Source: Lineus longissimus
Lineage: Eukaryota; Nemertea; Pilidiophora; Heteronemertea; Lineidae
DNA: 64,000 nucleotides
Assembly: GCF_910592395.1 (NCBI RefSeq)
Contig: NC_088311.1
Span: 10,230,501-10,294,500, forward strand
Direction of reading: 5' to 3'
Position 1 is the first letter of the stretch. Each line of letters starts with the position of its first letter. A program made the translations under genes and the position numbers. Below, piece after piece: positions 23,576 to 34,375 of the stretch. The notes under the pieces are model-generated. The model searched no databases. It had not been told where the DNA came from and saw only the letters and a list, made by a program, of their open reading frames with translations.

Positions 23576-23664
23576 GAGTTGTTCAAAACCACGTTAGCTT
23601 CAACGGAGACGTTAAGTCTTAACATGAAAATTCGAATGGGATTAACTGAAAGAGATAACGCCCA
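23576..23664. mobile_element. Foldback family F2, single arm
   Basis: Matches the left arm of the element at 17372 (GAGTTGTTCAAAACC..., TTAACTGAAAGAGATAACG) with no opposite arm following. Confidence 0.7.
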
Positions 23665-23983
23665 TGATATCAACTGGTGACGGAGTGACAAGCAATGATG
23701 CATAAATAATACAGTCAATTTAAATCAAACCAATGTCATGGACCTAACGAAAATCAATTTGATCTACCAAACTGGTAGCTTTAACTGCAACCAATTTGAA
23801 CGAACTATTTTAATTGACACATTCACTATGAAGTACCTGTAGACCAAACCATAACCAAGTTTGACACTCATCAACTGGTTTTAGAGTGGTAAAACTATAG
23901 AGTATGTCAGCCCCTTCATCATTTCATCAGTAGCGTGAGCCAAAACCCGGATTCTGATGACAATTACGACATGAACTACTTAC

Positions 23984-24273
23984 TAATCTGAAGGGGGTGA
24001 ACTTGCCGACCACGTGGCCTGGCGGTCCAAGCGAACCCTAAACATCCACGGAAAATGAGGAACAATAATCCTGCCTATGGATGAGATACCACTATATCTA
24101 GCCTTGGGTCGTTCTTCTGATTTTCTTCTCGGATGTGGTGGCTTCTTTTCTGGTAACGCACCGGTGGCTGGTCGCTTCTCCAGTTGTTTCGTCACATCCA
24201 TGGCATGGAATGTATTGTGGAGCGTCATTTGAAAGCTTTTTACGAACGGAGCTTGAGATTCAGGTTCCTTCAT
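23984..24273 (-). CDS. Gene C candidate exon(s) at 24.0-24.3 kb, frame ambiguous
   Basis: A strong donor (GATTA|GTAAGT) lies at 23984. Reading 1 is one exon, open from ATG 24273 (A at -3) for 96 codons, beginning MKEPESQAPFVKSFQMTL, with a basic EKKPPHPRRKSEERPK stretch, leaving in phase 2. Reading 2 splits the segment: 24037-23984 is a separate exon with the pyrimidine-rich acceptor TTGTTCCTCATTTTCC...TTTAG, reading GSLGPPGHVVGKFTPFRL in phase 0. In that case the upstream part (to 24090) reads HIREENQKNDPRLDIV in the matching phase across a 52-nt intron. Reading 2 gives the more natural peptide; reading 1 needs fewer assumptions. It is either the first or an internal exon of gene C. Confidence 0.55.
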
Positions 24274-25228
24274 GGTTGTTTTTTCAGAGTACAGTTATCC
24301 TCACATCAAGATACTGAATTAATGGGTTTTCTACCGCTTTACAAATTCATTTGGCATAGAATCAATTCCAGCGATGTTAGGAAGCCAACAGCAATCTCCA
24401 TCAACCGTGAAATCGACTCAATCCAAATTGCCGAGTCCTGCTTTGAACACATAAACTTTCCAGTTGAAAGACTTCATGGCCATGTATTTGATAGTTTGCT
24501 TAGCAAAATCTAGCGTTTAGTGTCTACATCCTTTCGACTTGGTGACCACAAACCAATGTCCGATACATAGATCTGCACTACCGGTCAAGCAGTGAAGCCT
24601 TGCACGATCTTGCACATTACCAAATGGTAGTCAAACATAAATGATGAAAAACATAGTAATAACACATACATATGAGACAAGAACAGTATACTTAAGACTC
24701 GTAATAAAAACCCATTTAGACAAGAAACCGTATTTTTATGGACTTTGCATGTAATCCCTGATCCATGCGGAAAAATTTGTATGATAAGAATAACAGTACG
24801 GCACAAATAATCAGGTGAAGAATAACAAATAAGTAATGGCTTTGGTCACCAATCTGCTTAGACTGGTACCAAACATGCTCAGATAAAGTAAATTATCATG
24901 CTTAATATGTCCCCGGATCCATAATCCATTATAAATGCAAGTTTAGTAATTAAGATTGAATTCACGACTTGACGTAATTTGACTAATATATCCTTCTGTT
25001 TTTATGACCATTTATTAGGCCTATTTGCCCTGAGGGGTTCACCTGGCCTGGTTGTCAAGACAAACCAATCTTAAACACAGATGATGTAAAAAATCTGACC
25101 AAGAGCTTTTACATCATTACCAACATCATACGGATCAATGATAACTAAATTAATAGAAAGATGCTAATATTGGTGTGAGTTTTAACTCTTGTGACAAACA
25201 ATCCTACATAGAGCAAACCACGCCGGCC

Positions 25229-25463
25229 TTTAAAGGGGAACTATAGGCAGGAGCAATGAGGTAAACTTTTTCATCTTTGGATTGAATGATATCAGCAGCC
25301 ATGCATCTACCACTGATAATATGCCCAGTTTATAGGTGTTTGATTCAGTATGAAATATATTCCTTGCACAAGTGTGAATAGTTTCAATATACTGTCAGAT
25401 GGGAGAGATCCCTATTGGCAATTTCATGTATTTTACTGGCTCCTGCCTATAGATTCCCTTTAA
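25229..25463. mobile_element. MITE family M1, copy 3
   Basis: Inverted ends TTTAAAGGGGAACTATAGG and CCTATAGATTCCCTTTAA with the GGCAGGAGC / GCTCCTGCC continuation. It contains the reversed GAGATCCCTATTGGCAA core motif. Confidence 0.8.
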
Positions 25464-25794
25464 GGTTTTATCTGGCACCAACCAGAACTGAAGCAGTATC
25501 AAGCAACATGCCTCAGCTTGAACACAATACAGAAGAAATTCAAAACTTCCTGTATCTATGGTGGCAAAAATTAATGTTACTTACATGGGTTTGATCACCA
25601 ACCACTGAGCCCGAAACTTTTCATCCATGAGCCCAGGGAGAACACCGCTATGTTTAGGACCAAATGACCAGCTTTGCAGCTTAGTACTAAACGGCATCAC
25701 TATATATCCATGTACGAAATAAGGATATTACTCAATAAAGACCAACCAAGGTTTCAAAAGTCTCAAATCCTTCAGAAATATAGATGACGATCGA

Positions 25795-25971
25795 CTATAG
25801 TGTTACCAACACAGAAGAGTAACCTTCGTCAAACTTGCTATTCGCACTGACAAAATCATCATTCATTCCGTTCCATAGGTCGATATCTGAACGAAGTTTG
25901 AACAGGAAAGTTCCAACTTCTCCCACAGCATCAGACACCAATTTTCCCTTTGGAGTATATCCAAATTTCAT
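25795..25971 (-). CDS. Candidate small ORF or exon of 58 codons
   Basis: The open frame from ATG 25971 (A at -3) reads MKFGYTPKGKLVSDAVGEV and continues GTFLFKLRSDIDLWNG to a TAG at 25795. The peptide looks genuine (alternating hydrophobic and charged residues, few rare residues). A possible donor TTG|GTAACA at 25806 would make it an exon ending in phase 0. The acceptor side is weak (TTTACATAG at about 25989). Not recognised. It may belong to gene B or C. Confidence 0.4.
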   Translation of the reverse strand: MKFGYTPKGKLVSDAVGEVGTFLFKLRSDIDLWNGMNDDFVSANSKFDEGYSSVLVTL

Positions 25972-26750
25972 GTTTCTTTGCCCAAACTATGTAAACCGTG
26001 CAAAGTTTCTTTGTCGCGAAATTTCCATATTTTTTTATTTCAATCTTTTCAAAGGTTTTCTACTGTAACTGTTGTAATCATGTTGTTATCCCAGAAAGTG
26101 TTAACGTTTTTGAAAAAGTGTGCTTTTGAATGTGACATGAGATCACCAGGGGACCTGAATCATAAAACCTGACTGCCATGGCCTCATTTGACATTGTATT
26201 TAGTTACATGTACCTGGCAATGATAACAAAAGGTTTTCAAGAGAAAAAAAATGAAATCGAAAAATAGGACTATCAAGGAATCGACAAATTGAACAATACG
26301 AAACAAGGCCTACCTAGAAATCTATACACACCTGAAAACCTAATGAGCGAGGGATAATAAACATTGGTTCAAAAGCTGATACGGTTTTGTTCAAAATTCA
26401 AACACCCCCCCAAAAATCTATTTTTCTGCTCATAAATTATTCCACACAGATAACGGGTGGGGGAGGAAAACTGTCAAAACAGTCTCAAGGCCTCGATAAT
26501 CACATGTCTGTTCTATTAGTACTACATAAAGACTTTTCTTGATACTGATACTTAAGCAGCCTACAGTTGGGAAAGCCAAAATATTGGCACTTTCTGGCCA
26601 AAAAGGTGACTGTCCCAAAGATGACAAATCCATGCTTTGTCATGCAGTAACAACGCGACAAGAGCAATGCACCAATAGCAATCTTCTAATTCCACCAATG
26701 AAACTGGAAATGTGAATCAACAGTGTCAAGGGGAATTGGGTTCAAGGACA

Positions 26751-26778
26751 CAAGGTCAAGGTCAAGTTCAAGGTCACA
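26751..26778 (+). promoter_or_regulatory. Cluster of AGGTCA half-sites
   Basis: AAGGTCAAGGTCAAGTTCAAGGTCAC holds three TCAAGGTCA-type or near-match nuclear-receptor half-sites within 28 bp. The function is inference; it lies in an intron of the minus-strand genes. Confidence 0.3.
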
Positions 26779-26956
26779 TACCCAAGGGTGTGGTCATGCT
26801 ATTTTGCGATAGATCCACTTTGCCACCAAGGTACAATATTGTGCAACTGACTGACAATTAGAATATCAAATGCTGAGACACTTTTGGCTGTTGTAACATC
26901 ATAATTGTGGGTGTTATGCACCCAGGCAAAAGTAAACATAACATAGGTATACTTAC

Positions 26957-27014
26957 ATAACATTTGATTTGGCTGAGGAGCAAATAGATCCCATTCATAA
27001 ACCTTGGAAAGCTC
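26957..27014 (-). CDS. Candidate 58-nt exon
   Basis: Acceptor CCTGTTTTTGCAG, donor TTAT|GTAAGT, both strong. In phase 0 it reads ELSKVYEWDLFAPQPNQML, which looks like real protein; in phase 2 it reads SFPRFMNGIYLLLSQIKCY. The upstream exon at 28106 leaves in phase 2, so the better peptide would need an exon not yet found between them. Product unknown. Confidence 0.55.
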
Positions 27015-28105
27015 CTGCAAAAACAGGACTGGACAAGACGATTTTACATCCCCGCATTCTGCTCCCGTAAACTTTGCAAAACCAATCTAATGCATGATAT
27101 ATCAGCCTTGTGCATTTATTCTATGTCAATACCAATACAATGTGTAGAGCAGAGATAAATGAAACCTTGCTAAACTGCCAAAGGCGTAATATGCTGTATT
27201 CAAAATAAGCTTGCATGCTGTCAATTTACCATGAAGCGATAGAAATGGTTGGGATGTATGCTTTGGGGTCTAATCTCAATATCCATTTAAAAAGGAAGGT
27301 ACACTAAGTTGGATGACTGATTGAGACCTGGAGATGTCGGTTAAGTATGATGAACTAATATTTGAGAGCAAAAATTAGAATTTCAATAAGAGTTTGAACA
27401 GGTAGGCATACATGTTGATGAGTAGACATGTAAAAGCTTTGGACATTTAAACTCAATATGGATTGCCCACTGGTCAAATTGACAAAAATCCCTCTTTTTT
27501 CCCACAGGATGCCCACTTTTTTTATGAGTTCACTTTAATTAAAGATTGTTTTTCTTTCAATAATCAATATGCCCTAAAGCAAAAATATCCAATATACATC
27601 ATTTGACCTTAGTTATGTTTATGTATTTTCAAAATAGCACCAGCTTCCAAATCAATATTGCAATAGGTGAAAAGGTCACTTTATAGATTTCTGATCATCA
27701 TTACAATGAGTTCTCACTTGGATTAGTTACTCATCTGTTAAAGGGAACAAGATGGCTATAAGACACATAGCTCTACAGCATCATTGACAAGGCAGGGTGT
27801 GCCTCCATCTTCGTAACGATAGCATCAGAACCTCACCAAAGAACTCTCATTCGTGACCCCTTCTCTGCTGCTTTTAATCAAAGTGGTGTTAAGAATGATC
27901 TCTGAAGAAAAACATTTTTGAATGTGACAGGCCACAGATAGGGCAATTTTAAACCTGTCAGCCTGACATGCTCAAAACAGTCAGAGAAGAGACAAAGGAT
28001 CATCACAGTCAGGAACCTGAATATTTCAACACGACAAGGGGTGGGGCACAACATTGAAACCCCCTCGACAAGCCCTCAATAACTCTACACATAATGATCA
28101 CCTAC

Positions 28106-28299
28106 CAAGTCATAGCCCTGAAGGGAATCATAGTAGTCTTGGGTCGACTATACTGCAGCTGCAACGAGTGGCCCTCACCGAGCAAGGTAATTGAGGAGTT
28201 AGCACCGTAGATATTCTTCAAGATCTTTCTTGGATATGACGTAGAAGGCCTCCCGTTGTGCATTCGGATCGATTTGATGTAAGTCACATAGGAATCCAT
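28106..28299 (-). CDS. Candidate exon with ATG start, gene B region
   Basis: Open for 64 codons from ATG 28299 (GAAAATGG, good Kozak) to donor ACTTG|GTAGGT. The peptide begins MDSYVTYIKSIRMHNGRPS and later reads LLGEGHSLQLQYSRPKTT. If it is an internal exon, an acceptor TTCTTTCTGAG lies 8 bases upstream and phase 1 is needed. A second frame (TENGFLCDLHQIDPNAQREA...) is open for 36 codons but then stops. I prefer the first because it reaches the donor. Not recognised. Confidence 0.5.
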
Positions 28300-29708
28300 T
28301 TTCGGTTCTCAGAAAGAAGCACACATGAAAATTCCTTCGAATTCAGATGCACAAGTCCTTTATCAAATCCTGCACATTATCGTTAAATGCAAGGACGTCA
28401 AATGGAGTATTAGACATCATTCTTGCAGCACGTCAGTGACTTATTGGCATCAAATATAGCAGGTTACCACCAAAGCCGTTGTTTTATTCCAAACACAACG
28501 TGAAACACTATGGTATGAATTTAAACCATCCGTGCAATATGTAAAGAAGAGATCAATACGAACATGCATTTAGGAAATATATGCCACAGGTAAAATCGAT
28601 TGTGTCGAGAATTTATAACAACCAATATTGAACGCAAGTATTTTTCTATAATTACCTATGTGTCTTCACATTAGAGAGGGCTGTTTGTCCAAAGTGTTAT
28701 CGACATCACTGGGCAATTTCAAAAAGTTTAGTTTCTAATGGTGGGTTTTGCACAGCAAACATGGCGAAGTTTAACAAGTTTTTATTTAGTCACAACAGAT
28801 TAGTTACCAGCCATATTATATATGCTAAGCCTACGAAAAACAATCCATAAGGGAGTTTTAGGGGAATGGGCCGAAACATCTTGGATCAGATATAGTCATG
28901 TAGGCCTGAAATAAGCCTAAACTAAAGCAGGATCAGTTCTGCCGAGTGAGGGCACAGGTTTGTAAACTATTAAGTGGGGGAATGGTCTTTCATGGGATGA
29001 CAGGATGGACCAAAAAATTGCCAGAGACACCCTTTACTTCAGTGGGATTTCGGAGAGCCAGAAAACTGGGTCAAGATTTGCCTATTGGGAATTGAGATGG
29101 GGCCTTTTTTATAACTAGACGTCGCGACAGGTACCCCCATTCTCCTCTCAACATACAGTCAACTTACCATTACAATGACTTTATTTCTGAATCTGACTTA
29201 CATCCCAGAAATCATAGAGTGGAACATCGCCGAAAAGACCGCAGTCCTCTGTCAGCCCTTAACTTGGTCCCAAATTGGTCAATTTTAATTCAAAATGTTT
29301 AAGTAACCACGAAACCCCTCTTAATGACAGCCATTCCCAGTGGTTCCCTAAAAAAAGGAGGGGGGGTATTTTTGGCAGGGCCTACTCTACATGAGGACCT
29401 GTATGTTCCTTTGGAGTAATCTATCCATAATCCAGCCATCTACGAAAGTCTCGCCATGTAAATATCCATTACAGTACAAATAATTAAATGTAAAATGGAT
29501 TCTTTATGCTAGTGATTTGCAATGTAAATCCCTTGACAACATTGGTACAATAATATCCTCAGGTGATGCGCGGTAAAAGCTTTTAATATATGGAATACAA
29601 ATTGAAATTTGTGTCACCTACCTGGTGACAGACGACACAAAAAAAGACAAACTTGGCTGGATCAAAACTGATTTAGAATTTTGAGTAGATTGTCCGGTTT
29701 TATTTAAC

Positions 29709-29911
29709 ACTAATCCAGACTAGATACAATTTGTCTAAAGTGAATTTGCACAATTTGCCCACGGAAATCTATCTTCTGATTTTCTTTTTAAAATGTACCT
29801 GTCCATAATCCAGCCATCTACAAAACCACTAATTCAGACTAGATACAATTTGTCTAAAGTGTGTTTGCACAATTTGCCCATGGAAATCTATCTTCTGGTT
29901 TTCTTTTTAAA
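29709..29911. repeat. Tandem duplication of about 110 bp
   Basis: CTAGATACAATTTGTCTAAA followed by GCACAATTTGCCCACGGAAA occurs twice with few differences. The phrase CCATAATCCAGCCATCTAC also occurs at about 29430 and 29802. Confidence 0.7.
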
Positions 29912-30667
29912 ACTCGAGCACAGATCAGTCAGCTAGATTTGGTCTGCTGAACCTGTGGACAATTCACCATTCAGAAACTTGCGTATCGGAATTCCATAGT
30001 CTACTGACTTGATGCATCGATTTCTTTGATACCGAATGAGGCGCAGGAAGTGGAGGGGCATACATATAGTATTTTCCATGTGAAATTCACTTTGAGACAA
30101 AAGTTGGATGAGGCAAGGCTCAAAATAAAAGGCCATTCACAGAACTGGCCGCGTCACACTGACTAATTGACCTGCTATCTCTTGGAAATGCTGAGCACAA
30201 CTGATTCAATGCGCCACAAGTCATCAGATCAAATGTCCAATACTGATTGAAATTTAATTGATCTGGGTCCAGAATGATGAAAATTGAGGCGTGATTGATT
30301 GTATAAAATCAATAACTCCAGCACAGCATCTGATAGAGAGGTGTTAGCTATGCTGTTTTCCGGCCATCAAATGGTGTCAGCTTCATGAGTACTTCGAGTC
30401 ATTTAAAGAGTGAGCTGAGAGATGTTGGTTAATGGATTCAATAAAATCTTTGCAAATGACATATGACTGAAGATATATGTGGCTATTAAAGCTTACCTCG
30501 TAATAAGAGTAAATATAGAACATAAAGATTACGAGCAATAAAAGCGGTAAAGATCACAAGCGGTAAAGACTATATAAATGTGAGGTATAGATTCCACCCA
30601 AAACCTTATAACACACAAATAGGTTGGTTGGCTATCCACAAGAAATGTTTATGATGGTTAAAGACTA

Positions 30668-30913
30668 TAAAGCGGCACAGTGCAAACAAATGATTTGAAT
30701 TGCTGTGAACTGCGACAAAAATTGCTGCTATGTGCAACAAAACGATCTCTTGTCTGCGAGTAAAACCAAGAATCGCTCAGATTGATATTGATCGCAATCA
30801 TCGATTCTTGTCACAGGCATCTGCAATGACCACCGCAAATGAGCAATTTTTGTTGCATGCAATGATAATTGCAGGCTGCAGCAACAAAAACTGACTGTTT
30901 ACAAGGCGCTTTA
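30668..30913. mobile_element. MITE family M2 (GCAAACAA ends), copy 1
   Basis: The left end TAAAGCGGCACAGTGCAAAC and right end GTTTACAAGGCGCTTTA are imperfect inverted repeats. The inside is rich in TGCGACAAAAAT/TTTTTGTTGCATGC inverted words. Related copies lie at 49978 and, as a fragment, at about 13060. Confidence 0.55.
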
Positions 30914-31113
30914 AGGAAACGGTAAATTAGCCCTCGCAGACAAGGATTCAGTGAGTAGTTTTTTTCATGAGTTCCTCAAGGAGGACCACAAACGACCAAA
31001 TAGCAATTTGACAAAATGGAAAAAGCAATTGGAACAATTACTGATAAAGGCTAGTAATTGGAACAATTTGAAATGGAAATCCCCAGTGATAGAGATCCAT
31101 ACAAGGTACTTAC

Positions 31114-31310
31114 TAGACAGTGCACACACTTATCGGGAATCTAGTCTGTTGTCGCTGCTTGATATCCTGAATAAACCTTTTGAAATCGGCCAGTTTCTCC
31201 ATAGTATTCTGCCGGGTTTCCATTAGACTTTTTACAGTACTGAATGTTTTCTCTCTGCCCGCTGCCGGCTTCAGCTGAGGAAATGCGGTAAATTTGTAGT
31301 GGCCGTCCAT
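31114..31310 (-). CDS. Gene B first coding exon
   Basis: ATG 31310 sits in GCCACCATGG, an optimal vertebrate-type Kozak context, and opens 65 codons to a strong donor CTGTCTA|GTAAGT (phase 2). The peptide begins MDGHYKFTAFPQLKPAAGR and continues as a charged amphipathic helix (TMEKLADFKRFIQDIKQRQQ), likely coiled coil. Codon choice is C/G-ending, unlike the AT-rich surroundings. The next exon must start with C or T to avoid a stop; the 28.3-kb exon does not, so at least one exon is missing. Another frame is also open here (see findings). Family not recognised. Confidence 0.68.
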
Positions 31311-31333
31311 GGTGGCCGCGTCCAAATATCAGT

Positions 31334-34315
31334 CTGAACCGCAAATGTATACTTATGACCCACTCAGTTATATTCTCACAATATCTTTAGAATTGAGGAT
31401 TCCTTTATGAGATCTCATTGATAAGCACTTTCACTGCACATTATCTGCATTAATAGACTTTCTCCTGCTCGCCTAGCTTGATGAATAGGGGAGTGAAATT
31501 CCCCGCTCTTGTTGATAAAATGGTGACTTCCACGCATGAACGGTAATAGCCAATTTTAGATGTCATCGCACTATATGAACCGGTTTTATGATATCCTTCA
31601 AAAGCAACACTCTTCCAACCAGTGAAAGTATATTCACTTCCTTTTGACACTATCTTAAAAATCTCAACTTGTGGCGACCCATTCCGCCCTATGTCATTGT
31701 TGACTTCGGGTCTTCGCTCAATTTACCCAGTGATCACAGCCAATATTGCTGATCAATCATGCCATTATTTGTCAAAAGTCTTGCCAATTCTTCGCACCGA
31801 AATCTCTGATAAAGTGCTTATCCTTTAAACACACAAAGCAAAATGGAACATTACTGGAGACACTGCAATTGGAATAGTAATGACTGTCAATTTACATGCA
31901 CTTAGACTGACAGGTTTTCTTTCACATAATGGTGAAACCAGGTCTCCATGTTTCAACTTTTTCTCACCAATCTAGGCTCTGCTGAAAATTGTTGGTATCC
32001 CATATAAGTCGCAATTACTTTTAGGATCGGTTGATTAAATCCAAAAACTTAATTCCAAAATCATTTTGTTTCACCAAAAGCAGCAATACCTATAGTTTCT
32101 TCAAAGTATTTTCAAGGAAGGAATGGACAAGGTTAGAAGATACAGCACCAAAAGTAATCCCTGCAACATCTTTTGATCACTAGCTGCATTTACTGTAAAA
32201 CGATTTCTGTGGAATAAATTTTTACTTTTGTCAGAAGTTTTCACTTGAAAGGCTCCAAAATTTGCCGGTTATCACCAGTTTGATCAGAACAGTGAATTTC
32301 CTATAGTTTTATCCAATGTTACTGTTAAGACTGGACAATGTAAGAAGATACAGCACCAACCATTATCCATGCGACATTCCAACAGATAAGGTAAGCTTCT
32401 TGCTCTGTGGTCGGATGTCTGAGAAATCAAATTGTCCACATATCTCAAATTGAAGAGAACACAAACACTGAAATGGTTTGGATAGACATGTAGTCAGCAA
32501 AAGAAAAGTATACTGAAAGTTTGACCGAACAAAAACATTAAAGATTAACTGTTTGCACACTTTTCCACTAATCCAACAGAGCTGCCATGAAAAAAATTAA
32601 ATAATGAAAATTTCTTATCGAGTATTGCATTGATAATACAAATCTATGCACCTGTGAAGAAAATCGTGTTCCTTTTTTCGGCAATTCTTGCTGTGCATGC
32701 TGTTGTATTTGTCCACGAATAGAAAATAAATCTCACAAACATATCCAAAACACTGGTCATAATATGAGAAATAATCCAACAATTATAAAAGATTGCTCCA
32801 AGAAATATATTTACCAACTCCACATGACATGAATTACTGACCATACAAATGCGTTGACTAATCCTCATCCCCGGGCTGATTCACGCGGCCCAACTGATTC
32901 AGAGGTAGAATGTGCCATTAGAGTTTGTGAACAGGCCAACATCCTCCCATTCAAACTTATAGAACTCCATTAGGGACTTGCTCAGAATTTTATGATATTT
33001 CAGCTTTGCTTCATCAGCAAAGAACTTGGACTGAAAATGCCATATCAATTTTCTTTCATGATTATGATATCTTTCACTGTATGACTATGAGCATTTCCTA
33101 TTGCATTTGCCAATTTCGAGGTTTCTTGGAGTGGGTAGAGTGTTGGTCACAGTTTATTCCCCTGAAGGTGCAACAAACCGGCATTAACAATTTCTGGGAG
33201 CCACGGGTCAGATCTGTCTTGCATTGGCTATCGTGAAACTGCTGGCCACTTGCTTGCAACAGATGCTTCAGATGGTAGAGTCGTTGCAGATTATAGCCCA
33301 CTCAAAATGTGTGCGGGCTCATAACAGCAAACAATTTCTGACAAATGTGAGTCTGATTATATCTGACTTTTCAGTCAGATCCTCCAACCTGCAACTTCCA
33401 GGTACCTTCGCATCAGAAGTGTACTTTTGAGATCATCCCTGAATCAATTATGTTTGAGTTTGTGATGAGTGGAATGAAGGTTCATTGAAATACGGATATT
33501 GTTTATTGCTGTCACCATGGTTGACATAAGCTGACATGAACGAGATTAGCAATCATATCTGATAGTCGATAATGACAGATCAAATTCACTGAACAAGTAG
33601 CGCTTTAAAATCACTTATAGACCATATGGCGTTTAATTTCATGATATTTATGAGTGTGCTTTTCTTTATCAGCGCGATATTTATGAGTACTCTTTTCTCT
33701 ATCACCAAGAAATCACAAAGACACGAATAGGAAAATATTTTGAATCTGCAAACGGTTAATAGATATAACTAAACGGAATACCGCTAATGTATTACCGAAG
33801 TTGGGATCAAATTCATCCCCTTCCGGTCAGTTCCATAATTTCACGTACATAAACCCAAGCAGATTTTTTTCAGGAACTCTATAAAATCGATTACTTTAGT
33901 GTTGGCCCGGCTTTATGTTGTCCAATCACGAAGTCAGTAATGAAATTGTGTGTGGTCCTAGGCCCTATAAACATCAAAAAGTTCATGCTTAAGGAAAGCA
34001 AGCATGGGACAGTTTAAAATCATGCTGGATTATTCAATTCATATGAATCAATCATAAAGGGATTTTAGCACCTAAGAACGCCTGCCTGAGCTGAAGAAAA
34101 CATTGACATCTAGTGTTCTGACCCAGTACTAGCATGTCTTACAACCTGACAACCAGACAGGAAAGTTAACAACAGCACGACAGACTACACTTAGCAACAA
34201 AACATGCTACCTGGGGGCAAAATGTAGAACCATCAAACGAAAGCTTGCTCAAGAGACCTCTGTGGACACCTCAAGAACCAGACAAGACTCATTAGAACTT
34301 TTTTTAAACTGGTAC
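31334..34315. other. Spacer between gene B and the exons above it
   Basis: About 3 kb with no exon I would support. A minus-strand frame at 31453-31650 (reading YTFTGWKSVAFEGYHKTG) looks protein-like but lacks a start and convincing splice sites. A 12-bp inverted repeat (GATAAGCACTTT, 31420 and 31811) flanks it, so it may sit in a small element. Confidence 0.45.
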
Positions 34316-34375
34316 CAGGGTTATATCTAGGATTTCAATAGGGCATGGTGCTTAGTTATAATGAAATGGCCAGGG

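Larger units (their letters stand above)
14522..24273 (-). other. Gene C: spliced minus-strand gene, unrecognised product
   Basis: The last four exons, in transcript order, are 19537-19323, 16178-15882, 15147-14926 and 14667-14522 (stop). Every junction has a pyrimidine-rich AG acceptor and a GTNNGN donor, and phases match at each join (1, 1, 1). The joined product is basic and highly polar, rich in Asn, Ser, Arg and Asp, with no signal peptide or membrane segment. It ends in a conserved-looking helix followed by a KKKKQQ basic tail. Upstream exons at 21.2 and 24.0 kb belong to it, but their frame is ambiguous. I do not recognise the family. The composition suggests a largely disordered cytoskeletal or nuclear protein; that is inference only. 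Confidence 0.8.

Noticed and set aside
31420-31822. Small transposon bounded by GATAAGCACTTT inverted words
   Set aside because: Only 12 bp match, nothing extends beyond, and no target duplication is visible; chance is likely.
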